35,213 nt of DNA from Sphingobacteriales bacterium (GTDB lineage: Bacteria > Bacteroidota > Bacteroidia > Chitinophagales > Chitinophagaceae). The notes under the pieces are model-generated. The model was not told the origin of the DNA. It did no database searches and worked only from the letters and a program-made list of their open reading frames with translations. Made by a program: the position numbers and the translations under genes. Numbering within the stretch: the first letter of the stretch is position 1; each line of letters starts with the position of its first letter. The stretch lies in contig JAHEBJ010000025.1 of assembly GCA_024642285.1 (NCBI GenBank), forward strand, positions 1 through 35,213, written 5' to 3'. Below, in pieces: positions 1 to 8,551 of this stretch.

Positions 1-788
1 TTGCTTTGATAATTGGTAGAAATATTTGTCTTGATGGTATTTACCGGCACGGGCACATTGGTAATAATATTTACCACACCGGCCATGGCATCGCTGCCGT
101 AAATTATTGAAGCAGGGCCTTTCAACAGTTCAATTTTATTTACACTGGCTTCGTCAATTTCAATACCGTGTTCGTCGCCCCATTGCTGACCTTCCTGGCG
201 CACACCATCGTTAATGGTAAGCACCCGGTTATAACTTAAACCACGTATCACCGGTTTTGAAATGGCCGGTCCTGATGCCAAAGTAGCAACACCACCTATC
301 TTCGTAAGCGATTCGATAATGTTAGAAGATGTGTTCCTGAAAAAATCTTCCCTGCGCATTACGCTCACTGCAAACGGAACTTTCTTTAATTGTGTAGCAC
401 CGGTTACTCCTGTAACCACCACGGCGTTGTTTTCAATAATTGATTCCGTTAGTGAATAATCTCTTTTTATGTCGGCATTAAAATCAATGGTCTCAACAAT
501 ATAGCTGTAGGCGATATGCGATATCTCCACAAGATGTTTGCCGGGAGGGATATTGCTGATCATAAAATGACCCTTCATATCAGTTGCAGTTCCCGAACGT
601 ATATCGGTGATATAGACAGAAACTCCTTCAATGGCTTCGCCGGTCTTTGCATCGGTGATGGTGCCGGAAAATGTTCCGTTGATGGTATTGGTGTATCGAA
701 GGGTTGAATAATATGAATCGCCCTGTGCAAACAATTGATTGCCGGCCAATGATTGAAAAAAGATGAATAGTATTAAATAGAAACGCAT
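1..788 (-). CDS. TonB-dependent receptor, N-terminal part (cut by window edge)
   Basis: Outer-membrane active transporter that would take up a ligand using TonB energy; the ligand cannot be told from this part. About 262 residues are visible, reading leftward from ATG at 786-788. In order: a signal peptide (residues 1-22, ending LFAQ), a carboxypeptidase-regulatory-like beta-sandwich (about 37-110, starting GTFSGTITDAKTGEAIEGV), a TonB box-like stretch (NNAVVVTGVTG), and a plug domain with IRGLSYNRVLTINDGVRQEG and the IELLKGPASIIYGSDAMAGVVN signature. The barrel lies outside the window. The gene is 70 bp downstream of a small secreted Cys/His protein on the same strand, so the two are probably co-transcribed. 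The family call is firm; the link to metal transport is inferred only from the small neighbour. Confidence 0.93.
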   Translation of the reverse strand, partial: MRFYLILFIFFQSLAGNQLFAQGDSYYSTLRYTNTINGTFSGTITDAKTGEAIEGVSVYITDIRSGTATDMKGHFMISNIPPGKHLVEISHIAYSYIVETIDFNADIKRDYSLTESIIENNAVVVTGVTGATQLKKVPFAVSVMRREDFFRNTSSNIIESLTKIGGVATLASGPAISKPVIRGLSYNRVLTINDGVRQEGQQWGDEHGIEIDEASVNKIELLKGPASIIYGSDAMAGVVNIITNVPVPVNTIKTNISTNYQS

Positions 789-815
789 AAATGTTGTTTT
801 AATAAATGTGCAGAT

Positions 816-847
816 AAGGATTCGATATATTATAATGAGGAATCCTT
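816..847. repeat. 8-bp inverted repeat in the leader of the TonB receptor gene
   Basis: AAGGATTC (816-823) and GAATCCTT (840-847) form a perfect 8-bp stem around a 16-nt AT-rich loop. It lies between the small secreted gene and the receptor gene. On the minus strand no T-run follows, so it is not a normal terminator for that unit. It could be an RNA-processing or stability element, or chance. Confidence 0.4.
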
Positions 848-858
848 TTTACGGTTCA

Positions 859-1194
859 TTAAACAACGGGAGGGCCTCGCAGGCTGCAGGTTATTTTTAC
901 GGCGGAAGCAAACCAAACAGGTTTGTCAGTATTTACTACTGCGAAGATTTGTTTTACAGGCTGAATATTGTAAAGGGGAGTACCGGTAAATGGTGACTCT
1001 GCAACAATATGATCACAGTGGCAATTGAACAATTTTTTGCCCACCTGTTCCTTGCTGCAGTCAGTAGTTTTTTCGATTGAATCAGTATGGCCGGCAAAAG
1101 CATCATGAAAAACAATAACAGGTGTTATGCTGATGGCAAATACAATCAGCATGAAAGCGGCGCTAAGTTTTTTTATGATTTTGTTTTTGATCAA
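859..1194 (-). CDS. small secreted Cys/His protein, possibly metal-related
   Basis: Unrecognised small exported protein of about 111 residues. I place the start at TTG 1192-1194 because it gives a compact signal peptide (basic KNKIIKK, a hydrophobic stretch, cleavage near AFAG). An upstream in-frame TTG at 1219-1221 lies inside an exact TAnnTTTG promoter box and is unlikely to be translated. The mature part carries C46, then a cluster C58-H59-C60-D61-H62, and C103 followed by LRGPP near the end. The Cys/His cluster and the R-G-P-P tail recall small secreted proteins (DUF2946-like) found beside copper-type TonB receptors; this is a resemblance, not an assignment. The TonB receptor gene follows directly. 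Coding is supported by the signal peptide and neighbour, but the start is uncertain. Confidence 0.7.
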   Translation of the reverse strand: MIKNKIIKKLSAAFMLIVFAISITPVIVFHDAFAGHTDSIEKTTDCSKEQVGKKLFNCHCDHIVAESPFTGTPLYNIQPVKQIFAVVNTDKPVWFASAVKITCSLRGPPVV

Positions 1195-1218
1195 TGATTG
1201 ATTTTTGCTACGGTGTTG

Positions 1219-1226
1219 CAAATATA
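1219..1226 (-). promoter_or_regulatory. -7 box TATATTTG for the small secreted protein / TonB receptor unit
   Basis: On the minus strand this reads TATATTTG, an exact match to the Bacteroidota -7 consensus TAnnTTTG. Transcription would begin a few bases downstream, leaving room for the TTG start at 1194 but not for the one at 1221. No clear -33 TTG is seen. Confidence 0.5.
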
Positions 1227-1318
1227 ATTATTCTTTTTCATCGCAGCCATTTAGGAGCTTCTTTTTTACAAAGGGATGATTTGTTATTTTCAGCTAACTT
1301 CAAAATAAAATCTAAACA

Positions 1319-2809
1319 ATGTTGCAATATATTTTAGCTCTCGATCAGGGAACTACCAGCAGCCGTGCCATTATTTTTGATGAGAAAGGAACCATCATCG
1401 CAACAGCGCAGAAAGAATTTACACAAATCTTTCCGCAACCGGGATGGGTTGAGCATGATGCCAATGAAATATGGAGTACTCAATTGGGAGTGGCGGCTGA
1501 GGCAATTACCAAGGCGGGTTTACATCCTGAGAATATTGCAGCCATTGGAATCACCAATCAAAGAGAGACTACAGTTGTTTGGGAAAGAACAACAGGCAAA
1601 CCCATTTACAATGCCATTGTTTGGCAGGACAGGAGAACAGCATCTTTTTGTGATGAACTCAGGGCAAAAGGATTAGATAAGATGATACAGGAAAAAACAG
1701 GCCTGATCGTTGATTCTTATTTTTCGGCCACTAAAGTAAAATGGATTTTGGATAATGTGGAAGGTGCAAGAACCAAAGCCGAAAAAGGCGAATTGTGTTT
1801 TGGTACGATAGATACCTGGCTGATCTGGAATTTAACTAAAGGACAGATTCATGTTACTGATGTGTCCAACGCATCACGTACCATGATTTGCAATATTCAT
1901 ACCCTGCAGTGGGATGGAGAGCTGGAAAACATGTTCGACATACCCGGTAATATGCTGCCGCAAATACGCAGCAGCAGCGAAGTGTATGGCAGCACACAAA
2001 ATATACTCACATCACACAATATTCCTATTGCCGGAATCGCCGGTGATCAGCAGTCGGCTTTATTTGGGCAGATGTGTACCCAACCCGGCATGGTAAAAAA
2101 TACTTACGGCACCGGTTGTTTTATGCTGATGAATACCGGGGAGAAACCGGTTGTATCGAAAAATAATTTATTAACAACGGTTGCCTGGAAAGTTAATGGC
2201 ATTACTCATTATGCTTTGGAAGGAAGTGTGTTTATCGCCGGTGCTGTGGTGCAATGGTTAAGAGATGGATTGGGTATTATAAAAAATTCCGCCGATGTAG
2301 AAGAACTGGCGCTGAAAGTTAAAGATAATGATGGCGTGTTTGTAGTGCCTGCATTTACCGGCTTAGGTGCACCGCACTGGAAGCAGGATGCAAGGGGAAT
2401 AATTACCGGATTAACAAGAGGAAGCAACGCCAGTCATATTGCCCGTGCTGCTCTGGAAAGCATTGCTTACCAAACCATGGATGTATTAAAAGCGATGGAA
2501 GCCGATTCAGGTATTTCCATAAAAGAACTACGGGTTGATGGTGGAGCTACGGCCAATGATCTGCTGATGCAGTTTCAGGCAGATATTTTAAATACAAAGG
2601 TTTTGCGGCCAAAGGTTACCGAAACAACCGCATTGGGTGCAGCTTATCTGGCCGGACTTGCAGTGGGTTACTGGAAAAGTATTGACGATATTCAGCAGCA
2701 ATGGCAGATTGATAAATCTTTTGAGAATGAGATGGATGATGAGAAAAGAAAGGTTTTGTCAAAAGGTTGGCAGAATGCTGTGAATACAACGATCACCAAT
2801 ATCAAATAA
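1319..2809 (+). CDS. glpK: glycerol kinase
   Basis: Cytosolic FGGY-family kinase that phosphorylates glycerol to sn-glycerol-3-phosphate with ATP. At 496 residues it has the usual length. Visible motifs: the N-terminal phosphate loop [16 protein letters not shown] (about 6-21), substrate residues in PGWVEHD and NQRETTVVW, the first FGGY signature ([13 protein letters not shown]), the catalytic Asp in [13 protein letters not shown] (about 242), the second FGGY signature ([16 protein letters not shown]) and the adenine-binding [18 protein letters not shown]. Start ATG at 1319. The next gene, glpD, begins 24 bp downstream, so the two form an operon that glpF probably once joined directly. Identification is secure. 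Confidence 0.98.
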   Translation: MLQYILALDQGTTSSRAIIFDEKGTIIATAQKEFTQIFPQPGWVEHDANEIWSTQLGVAAEAITKAGLHPENIAAIGITNQRETTVVWERTTGKPIYNAIVWQDRRTASFCDELRAKGLDKMIQEKTGLIVDSYFSATKVKWILDNVEGARTKAEKGELCFGTIDTWLIWNLTKGQIHVTDVSNASRTMICNIHTLQWDGELENMFDIPGNMLPQIRSSSEVYGSTQNILTSHNIPIAGIAGDQQSALFGQMCTQPGMVKNTYGTGCFMLMNTGEKPVVSKNNLLTTVAWKVNGITHYALEGSVFIAGAVVQWLRDGLGIIKNSADVEELALKVKDNDGVFVVPAFTGLGAPHWKQDARGIITGLTRGSNASHIARAALESIAYQTMDVLKAMEADSGISIKELRVDGGATANDLLMQFQADILNTKVLRPKVTETTALGAAYLAGLAVGYWKSIDDIQQQWQIDKSFENEMDDEKRKVLSKGWQNAVNTTITNIK

Positions 2810-2833
2810 CAAATCAGCAACAAAAATCAGTGC

Positions 2834-4390
2834 ATGAACAGGAATGAAATGTTGCGACAGCTTCATGAAGTGGAAGAATGGGATATCGTTATCATCGGCG
2901 GGGGCGCAACCGGACTTGGTACTGCTGTTGATGCTGCCAGCCGTGGTTATAGAACATTATTGCTGGAGCAACATGATTTTGCAAAAGGAACATCCAGCCG
3001 CTCCACCAAACTGGTACATGGCGGTGTGCGTTACCTGGCACAGGGAAATATTAAACTGGTAAGAGAATCTTTAAAAGAACGAGGGCTATTACTGAAAAAT
3101 GCACCACATGTCTGCAGCAGCCTTTCTTTTGTTTTGCCCTGTTATGATCTCTGGCAGAAAATATATTATGGTATCGGTTTAAAACTATACGATTTGATGT
3201 CGGGGAAGTTAAGTCTGGGCAAAACAAAAATCATTTCTTCTAAAAAAGCAAAAACACTATTGCCAACAATCAACGCTGCAAAATTAAGTGGAGCCATTGT
3301 TTATCAGGACGGTCAGTTTGATGATGCAAGGCTGGCTTTAAACCTTGCCCAGACAGTGGCAGAACATGGAGGAGTCGTTTTGAATTATTGTAAATTAATC
3401 AGCCTGATTAAAACTGATAAGAAGATCACTGGCGTAAAACTGTTTGATGAAATTGATGGCAAAACTTATGAGGTAAAATGTAAAGTGGTGATAAATGCCA
3501 CCGGCGTTTTTACAGACGAAGTATTGAAAATGGATGATGGAGCAGCTAAAAATATCATCCTGCCTTCGCAGGGTATTCACCTCGTATTTGATAAAAAATA
3601 TTTCCCCGGTAATGCAGCGATGATGATTCCCAAAACATCAGATGGACGTGTTTTGTTTGCAGTGCCCTGGCATGATAAAGTAATTGTTGGAACCACGGAT
3701 ACCGAAATTAAAATGCTTTCATTGGAACCCAAGCCTTTGGAAGAGGAGATTGAATTTATTCTGCAACACATGAATAAATATCTGCAGGTTGATGTACATC
3801 GAGACAATGTTTTAAGTACTTACGTCGGTTTACGTCCGTTGGTAATAAAAAACAAATCGCAGAAACCATCGATGATGTCACGCAGTCATACTTTTATTGT
3901 AAGTAACAGCGGACTGGTTACCATAACCGGTGGCAAATGGACGAGTTACAGGAAGATGGGAGCGGATGCGGTTAACAATGCCATCTTCTCTGCAAAACTG
4001 GAGAAGAAAACATGTGTGACAGAAGATTTAAAAATTCACGGCTGGAAAAATGATACAGATAAAAATGATGTCCTGCATATTTATGGCAGCGATGCACCAG
4101 ACATAAAAAATCTTTGCAACGAAAATGCTTCATGGGATGAGCCAATTCATCCGGCATTCCCAAATATAGAAGCTGAAATTATTTGGGCGGTACGTAATGA
4201 AATGGCGATGACTGTTGAAGATGTACTGGCCCGCCGCACAAGGATTTTGTTTTTGGATGCAAAGACAGCAATAGAATCTGCACCTCAAGTTGCAAAACTT
4301 ATGGCAACAGAAATGAACAAAGACAACAACTGGCAGCAACAACAAATTAATGCCTTTAATGAACTGGGTAAACAATATTTATTATCTTGA
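2834..4390 (+). CDS. glpD: FAD-dependent glycerol-3-phosphate dehydrogenase
   Basis: Membrane-associated flavoprotein that oxidises glycerol-3-phosphate to dihydroxyacetone phosphate and passes electrons to quinone. The 518 residues show the Rossmann FAD site IVIIGGGATGLGTAVDAASRG (about 19-38), the family signature ending SRSTKLVHGGVRYL, a second FAD contact VVINATGVFTDEV, the substrate-domain motifs VGTTDTE and YVGLRPLV, and the FAD-closing NSGLVTITGGKWTSYRKMG. The C-terminal helical cap domain includes NEMAMTVEDVLARRTRILFLD. It follows glpK by 24 bp. No transmembrane helix is present, as is usual for the family. The coding region is followed by REP-like hairpins and a RAYT transposase rather than directly by glpF. 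Confidence 0.97.
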   Translation: MNRNEMLRQLHEVEEWDIVIIGGGATGLGTAVDAASRGYRTLLLEQHDFAKGTSSRSTKLVHGGVRYLAQGNIKLVRESLKERGLLLKNAPHVCSSLSFVLPCYDLWQKIYYGIGLKLYDLMSGKLSLGKTKIISSKKAKTLLPTINAAKLSGAIVYQDGQFDDARLALNLAQTVAEHGGVVLNYCKLISLIKTDKKITGVKLFDEIDGKTYEVKCKVVINATGVFTDEVLKMDDGAAKNIILPSQGIHLVFDKKYFPGNAAMMIPKTSDGRVLFAVPWHDKVIVGTTDTEIKMLSLEPKPLEEEIEFILQHMNKYLQVDVHRDNVLSTYVGLRPLVIKNKSQKPSMMSRSHTFIVSNSGLVTITGGKWTSYRKMGADAVNNAIFSAKLEKKTCVTEDLKIHGWKNDTDKNDVLHIYGSDAPDIKNLCNENASWDEPIHPAFPNIEAEIIWAVRNEMAMTVEDVLARRTRILFLDAKTAIESAPQVAKLMATEMNKDNNWQQQQINAFNELGKQYLLS

Positions 4391-4429
4391 ATTACCAAAC
4401 AGGTATATTAAAAATATCGCCTTCATCAA

Positions 4430-4442
4430 GCCCTGTAAGGGC
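4430..4442. repeat. REP-like hairpin 1 (GCCCT-GTA-AGGGC)
   Basis: Perfect 5-bp GC-rich palindrome with a 3-nt loop, upstream of the RAYT gene. It shares this geometry with three other hairpins at 4482, 5003 and 5052. Confidence 0.65.
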
Positions 4443-4481
4443 GGTATTTTGGTAGAATCAGAATCGCAGAAGAGAAGTATA

Positions 4482-4494
4482 GCCCCATCGGGGC
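4482..4494. repeat. REP-like hairpin 2 (GCCCC-ATC-GGGGC)
   Basis: Perfect 5-bp stem with a 3-nt loop, 35 bp before the transposase start. Its arms are identical to those of the downstream hairpin at 5003, so the two bracket the gene. Confidence 0.75.
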
Positions 4495-4529
4495 GACATT
4501 TTTTCTGTTGAATTTGGGCTTTAAAAATC

Positions 4530-4991
4530 ATGGCCAATACATATTCCCAAATAACGATTCATGCTGTGTTTGCTGTAAAGCACAGAGAAAATTTTATTTT
4601 GAAAAGCTGGCGTGATAATTTACATAAATATATTGCCGGAATTATAACAAAAGCCGAGTCAAAGTCTTTGGCTGTTGGTGGCTGGAAAGATCATGTTCAT
4701 ATTTTATTTGGAATGCCGGTAACAACATGGATTGCTGATTTTATGAGTATTGTAAAAGCAAACAGCAGCAAATGGATAAATGAACAGGAATTTGTAAAGG
4801 GTAAGCTTGAGTGGCAGGCAGGTTATGGCGCTTTTTCTTTAGCAAAGAGCCAACGGGATATTGTTATAAAATATATCATGAACCAGGAAGCGCATCATAA
4901 AGCGAAAACATTTAAGGAAGAATATTTAAAAATGCTTTCAGATTTTGAGGTGGAGTATGATGAAAAATATCTTTTCGAATTTTATGATTGA
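4530..4991 (+). CDS. REP-associated tyrosine transposase (RAYT, IS200-like Y1 family)
   Basis: Single-strand DNA transposase-like HUH endonuclease of 153 residues. Visible active-site parts are the metal-binding HUH motif in DHVHILF (H55-V56-H57) and the likely nucleophile Tyr115 in IVIKYIMNQE, followed by AHHK. The segment WQAGYGAFSLAKSQ is typical of the chromosomal IS200-like/RAYT branch rather than of full IS605 elements, and no tnpB is present. GC-rich 5-bp palindromes with 3-nt loops lie on both sides (4430, 4482, 5003, 5052), matching the REP/RAYT arrangement. It interrupts what is normally a compact glpK-glpD-glpF set. The gene is full length and intact. The family is secure; current activity is unknown. 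Confidence 0.9.
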   Translation: MANTYSQITIHAVFAVKHRENFILKSWRDNLHKYIAGIITKAESKSLAVGGWKDHVHILFGMPVTTWIADFMSIVKANSSKWINEQEFVKGKLEWQAGYGAFSLAKSQRDIVIKYIMNQEAHHKAKTFKEEYLKMLSDFEVEYDEKYLFEFYD

Positions 4992-5002
4992 GGAAAAATT
5001 TC

Positions 5003-5015
5003 GCCCCGAAGGGGC
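5003..5015. repeat. REP-like hairpin 3 (GCCCC-GAA-GGGGC)
   Basis: Perfect 5-bp stem with a 3-nt loop, 11 bp after the transposase stop codon. The arms equal those of the hairpin at 4482, while the loop differs (GAA versus ATC). Confidence 0.75.
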
Positions 5016-5051
5016 TTGGTTTCCGTTTTTGTATCAAGCTACCATAATGAC

Positions 5052-5064
5052 GGCCCGATGGGCC
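5052..5064. repeat. REP-like hairpin 4 (GGCCC-GAT-GGGCC)
   Basis: Perfect 5-bp stem with a 3-nt loop, outermost on the glpF side. Same geometry as the other three with different arm sequence. It lies about 85 bp before the glpF start. Confidence 0.65.
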
Positions 5065-5103
5065 TGAATACTTTGCAAGAAAAATAAAAGAAATTGAAAT
5101 TTA

Positions 5104-5111
5104 TAATTTTG
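5104..5111 (+). promoter_or_regulatory. possible -7 box TAATTTTG before glpF
   Basis: Exact TAnnTTTG match 37 bp before the glpF ATG, so glpF may have its own promoter downstream of the RAYT insertion. No TTG at the usual -33 spacing is visible; the region is AT-rich, so chance is possible. Confidence 0.35.
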
Positions 5112-5147
5112 AAAACGTATTTAAACATTAACCATTAAACTTTTCCC

Positions 5148-5870
5148 ATGTCTCCATTTCTTGCAGAAATCATTGGCACCGCATTTTTAATTTTATTGGG
5201 CAATGGCGTAGTAGCCAACGTGGTATTAAATAAAACCAAAGGCAATAACAGCGGCTGGATTGTGATAACCTTGGGTTGGGGAATGGCCGTTTTTGTGGGT
5301 GTTTATGTTTCTGCGGCTTACAGCGGCGCCCATATTAACCCTGCCGTAACCATTGCTTTGGCTGCTGCTGAAAAATTTGATTGGGCGCTGGTGCCTGCCT
5401 ACATCGGCGCACAATTTATTGGCGCTATGCTGGGTGCCTTTTTAGTTTGGGTGGCTTATAAAAAACATTTTGATGAAACCGAAGACGCCAATACCAAACT
5501 TGCGGTGTTTTGTAACAGTCCGGCCATACCCAATGTGCCGTTTAATTTAGCTTCAGAAATCATTGGAACATTTGCCCTGGTGTTTGGTGTGTTTTATATT
5601 GCCGGTGCACATATAAATGATGTGGAAGTAAAACTCGGTTCACTGGATGCCTTGCCGGTTGCACTTTTGGTATTGGGTATTGGTTTAAGTCTGGGCGGAC
5701 CAACTGGCTATGCCATTAATCCGGCAAGAGACCTTGGGCCAAGAATTATGCATTTTATTTTACCCATAAAAGATAAGGGCAGCAGCGGCTGGGGTTATAG
5801 CTGGATAACGGTTGTGGGGCCAATTGTTGGAGGATTATTAGCGGCAGTTATTTATAAATTGATAATGTAG
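5148..5870 (+). CDS. glpF: glycerol facilitator / aquaglyceroporin
   Basis: Inner-membrane MIP-family channel that lets glycerol diffuse in, feeding GlpK. It has 240 residues and six hydrophobic segments. The two pore loops carry NPA motifs at N64-P65-A66 (SGAHINPAVT) and N191-P192-A193 (AINPARD). Asp195 after the second NPAR is the residue typical of glycerol facilitators as opposed to strict water channels. Early residues GNGVVANVVLNKTKG and GWGMAVFVGVY also fit the GlpF branch. Start ATG at 5148 after an AT-rich leader. It belongs functionally with glpK and glpD upstream, from which it is separated by the transposase and hairpins. Confidence 0.96.
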   Translation: MSPFLAEIIGTAFLILLGNGVVANVVLNKTKGNNSGWIVITLGWGMAVFVGVYVSAAYSGAHINPAVTIALAAAEKFDWALVPAYIGAQFIGAMLGAFLVWVAYKKHFDETEDANTKLAVFCNSPAIPNVPFNLASEIIGTFALVFGVFYIAGAHINDVEVKLGSLDALPVALLVLGIGLSLGGPTGYAINPARDLGPRIMHFILPIKDKGSSGWGYSWITVVGPIVGGLLAAVIYKLIM

Positions 5871-5911
5871 AAAAGGGCACAACAGTAATTCAACCGTCCA
5901 CGGGCTGCCGG

Positions 5912-5933
5912 ACCTGTCTGCCGGCAGGCAGGT
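5912..5933. repeat. palindromic repeat, copy 1
   Basis: Near-perfect palindrome built on CCTGtCTGCCGGCAGGCAGG with flanking A and T. It is closely related to the copy at 5947. Confidence 0.75.
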
Positions 5934-5946
5934 TGAAGCGGAAATC

Positions 5947-5966
5947 CCTGCCTGACGGCAGGCAGG
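5947..5966. repeat. palindromic repeat, copy 2
   Basis: CCTGCCTGaCGGCAGGCAGG, a near-perfect 20-bp palindrome in the same family as copy 1, 13 bp further on. Such palindromes are common dispersed repeats in Bacteroidota genomes (general knowledge, not checked here). Confidence 0.75.
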
Positions 5967-5993
5967 CTTTGCGACGAAGGAGCAAAGATTGCA

Positions 5994-6009
5994 TCCGCCA
6001 GCTGACGGA
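5994..6009. repeat. palindromic repeat of a second type
   Basis: TCCGCCAGCTGACGGA is a 16-bp palindrome with one mismatched pair, centred on CAGCTG. It differs in sequence from the two copies upstream but lies in the same short cluster. Confidence 0.6.
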
Positions 6010-6169
6010 CGGAACAAATGCCCATCAGCGCTCAAAAAGCCTACAACCCATAATCATATTGGCAATTTTGGACAATTAAGGCTTCTTATTAACCGGTAAA
6101 ACTCATGTCCGGCAGCTCTTTCAGCAGTAATCTGCCATCGGTATAAAAAACTTCCTGACTAATTTTTAA

Positions 6170-7726
<1,557 letters not shown>

Positions 7727-7730
7727 GGGC

Positions 7731-7756
7731 AGTATTGAGTATTGAGTATTGAGTAT
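7731..7756. repeat. 7-bp tandem repeat (AGTATTG)x3 plus AGTAT
   Basis: Three exact AGTATTG units and a partial fourth, starting 4 bp after the atpD stop. Inverted counterparts lie before the next gene (AATACT at 7791, 7805 and 7813) and after it (CTCAATACT at 8195). The left AGTATTGAG and right CTCAATACT form a perfect 9-bp inverted repeat around the inserted gene. Confidence 0.85.
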
Positions 7757-7822
7757 AAAGACAAAGAGCTGCTTCATCAGTTAATTTCTGAATACTAAGT
7801 ACTGAATACTAAAATACTCAAT

Positions 7823-8185
7823 ATGGGAATGCATAATTTTAGAGAGTTGAAGATTTGGCAAAGGTCAATTGATTTAGCGGAGGCGATATATAAAATTACT
7901 GCCGATTTTCCCAATGAAGAAAAATTTGGGTTGATTTCACAATTACGTAGATGTGTAGTCTCGGTTCCAAGTAATATTTCGGAAGGAGCAGGAAGAGCAA
8001 CTAACAAGCAATTCAAATATTTTCTGGAAATTTCAATGGGCTCTTGCAATGAAGTACAAACGCAATTAGAACTTTCATTTAGATTTAATTTTATCCCGAA
8101 AGAAACACTGGATAAATTGAATGATGAAAATTTACAGATATATAAAATGATTTTAGTTTTTTATAATTCTTTAAAAAGCGAATAG
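7823..8185 (+). CDS. four-helix-bundle protein (S23 / 23S intervening-sequence type)
   Basis: Small helical protein of 120 residues in the family first met as the protein encoded in 23S rRNA intervening sequences and related to Avd of diversity-generating retroelements. Its biochemical role is unsettled. Family marks: FRELKIWQRSIDLAEAIYKIT near the start, FPNEEKFGLISQLRRCVVSVPSNISEGAGR in the middle (residues about 31-59), and KQFKYFLEISMGSCNEVQTQLEL. The helices carry many basic residues. ATG at 7823 is followed by a second ATG two codons on (7829); either could be used. It sits between atpD and atpC and is flanked by inverted AGTATT/AATACT repeats, which points to insertion as a unit. Confidence 0.9.
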   Translation: MGMHNFRELKIWQRSIDLAEAIYKITADFPNEEKFGLISQLRRCVVSVPSNISEGAGRATNKQFKYFLEISMGSCNEVQTQLELSFRFNFIPKETLDKLNDENLQIYKMILVFYNSLKSE

Positions 8186-8194
8186 CTTTTTAGT

Positions 8195-8224
8195 CTCAAT
8201 ACTAAAATCTAAATACTCTATACT
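8195..8224. repeat. right-hand AATACT repeats of the inserted unit
   Basis: CTCAATACT at 8195-8203, AATACT at 8212-8217 and TATACT at 8219-8224 are inverted relatives of the AGTATTG array at 7731. They end just before the atpC start at 8228. Confidence 0.65.
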
Positions 8225-8227
8225 ATT

Positions 8228-8479
8228 ATGACATTAGAAATTCTTACACCCGAACAAAAAATTTTCAGCGGCGATGTATACGGCGTTATTCTGCCGGGCA
8301 TTGGTGGTTTGTTTGAAGTACTTGACAGGCATGCGCCCATGGTGAGTGCTTTGAAAGAAGGCAAACTGAAAATTTTAAAAGACAAAACGCAAACTGCCGG
8401 TTACAATATTAAAAGCGGTTTTGTGGAAGTTTTGAATAATAAGACGACGGTGTTAGTTGAAGGAGCTGTGGAAGCGTAA
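8228..8479 (+). CDS. atpC: F1 ATP synthase subunit epsilon (one-domain form)
   Basis: Central-stalk subunit that couples gamma rotation to the ring. Only 83 residues: the N-terminal beta-sandwich is complete (MTLEILTPEQKIFSGDVYGVILPG, then GLFEVLDRHAPMVSALKEGKLKI), while the C-terminal pair of helices that inhibits ATP hydrolysis in many bacteria is absent. Short forms of this kind are usual in Bacteroidota, so this is not taken as a truncation. The start ATG immediately follows the AATACT repeats left by the upstream insertion, so its translation signal now derives from that repeat. A rho-independent terminator follows at 8511. Confidence 0.95.
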   Translation: MTLEILTPEQKIFSGDVYGVILPGIGGLFEVLDRHAPMVSALKEGKLKILKDKTQTAGYNIKSGFVEVLNNKTTVLVEGAVEA

Positions 8480-8510
8480 TTAAGTAAATAAAGTAATTAA
8501 AGGATAAAGG

Positions 8511-8536
8511 AACCCATGCAATTGTGTGGGTTTTTT
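8511..8536 (+). terminator. rho-independent terminator after atpC
   Basis: AACCCA pairs with TGGGTT (extendable inward with G-T pairs through CAATTG) and is followed directly by six T. It ends the atpD-atpC transcript. No T-run follows on the other strand. Confidence 0.75.
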
Positions 8537-8551
8537 ATTGCCTGCTATATT

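Noticed and set aside
262-707. Plus-strand open frames within 262-707
   Set aside because: They lie opposite the clear TonB receptor reading on the minus strand and have no domain-like sequence.
1195-1221. Longer start (TTG 1219-1221) for the small secreted protein
   Set aside because: It overlaps the TATATTTG promoter box, so the transcript would start after it; the TTG at 1194 also gives a better signal peptide.
5838-6035. Minus-strand reading containing PACRQAG
   Set aside because: It is a translation of the GC-rich palindromes and part of glpF in reverse; such peptides are repeat artefacts.
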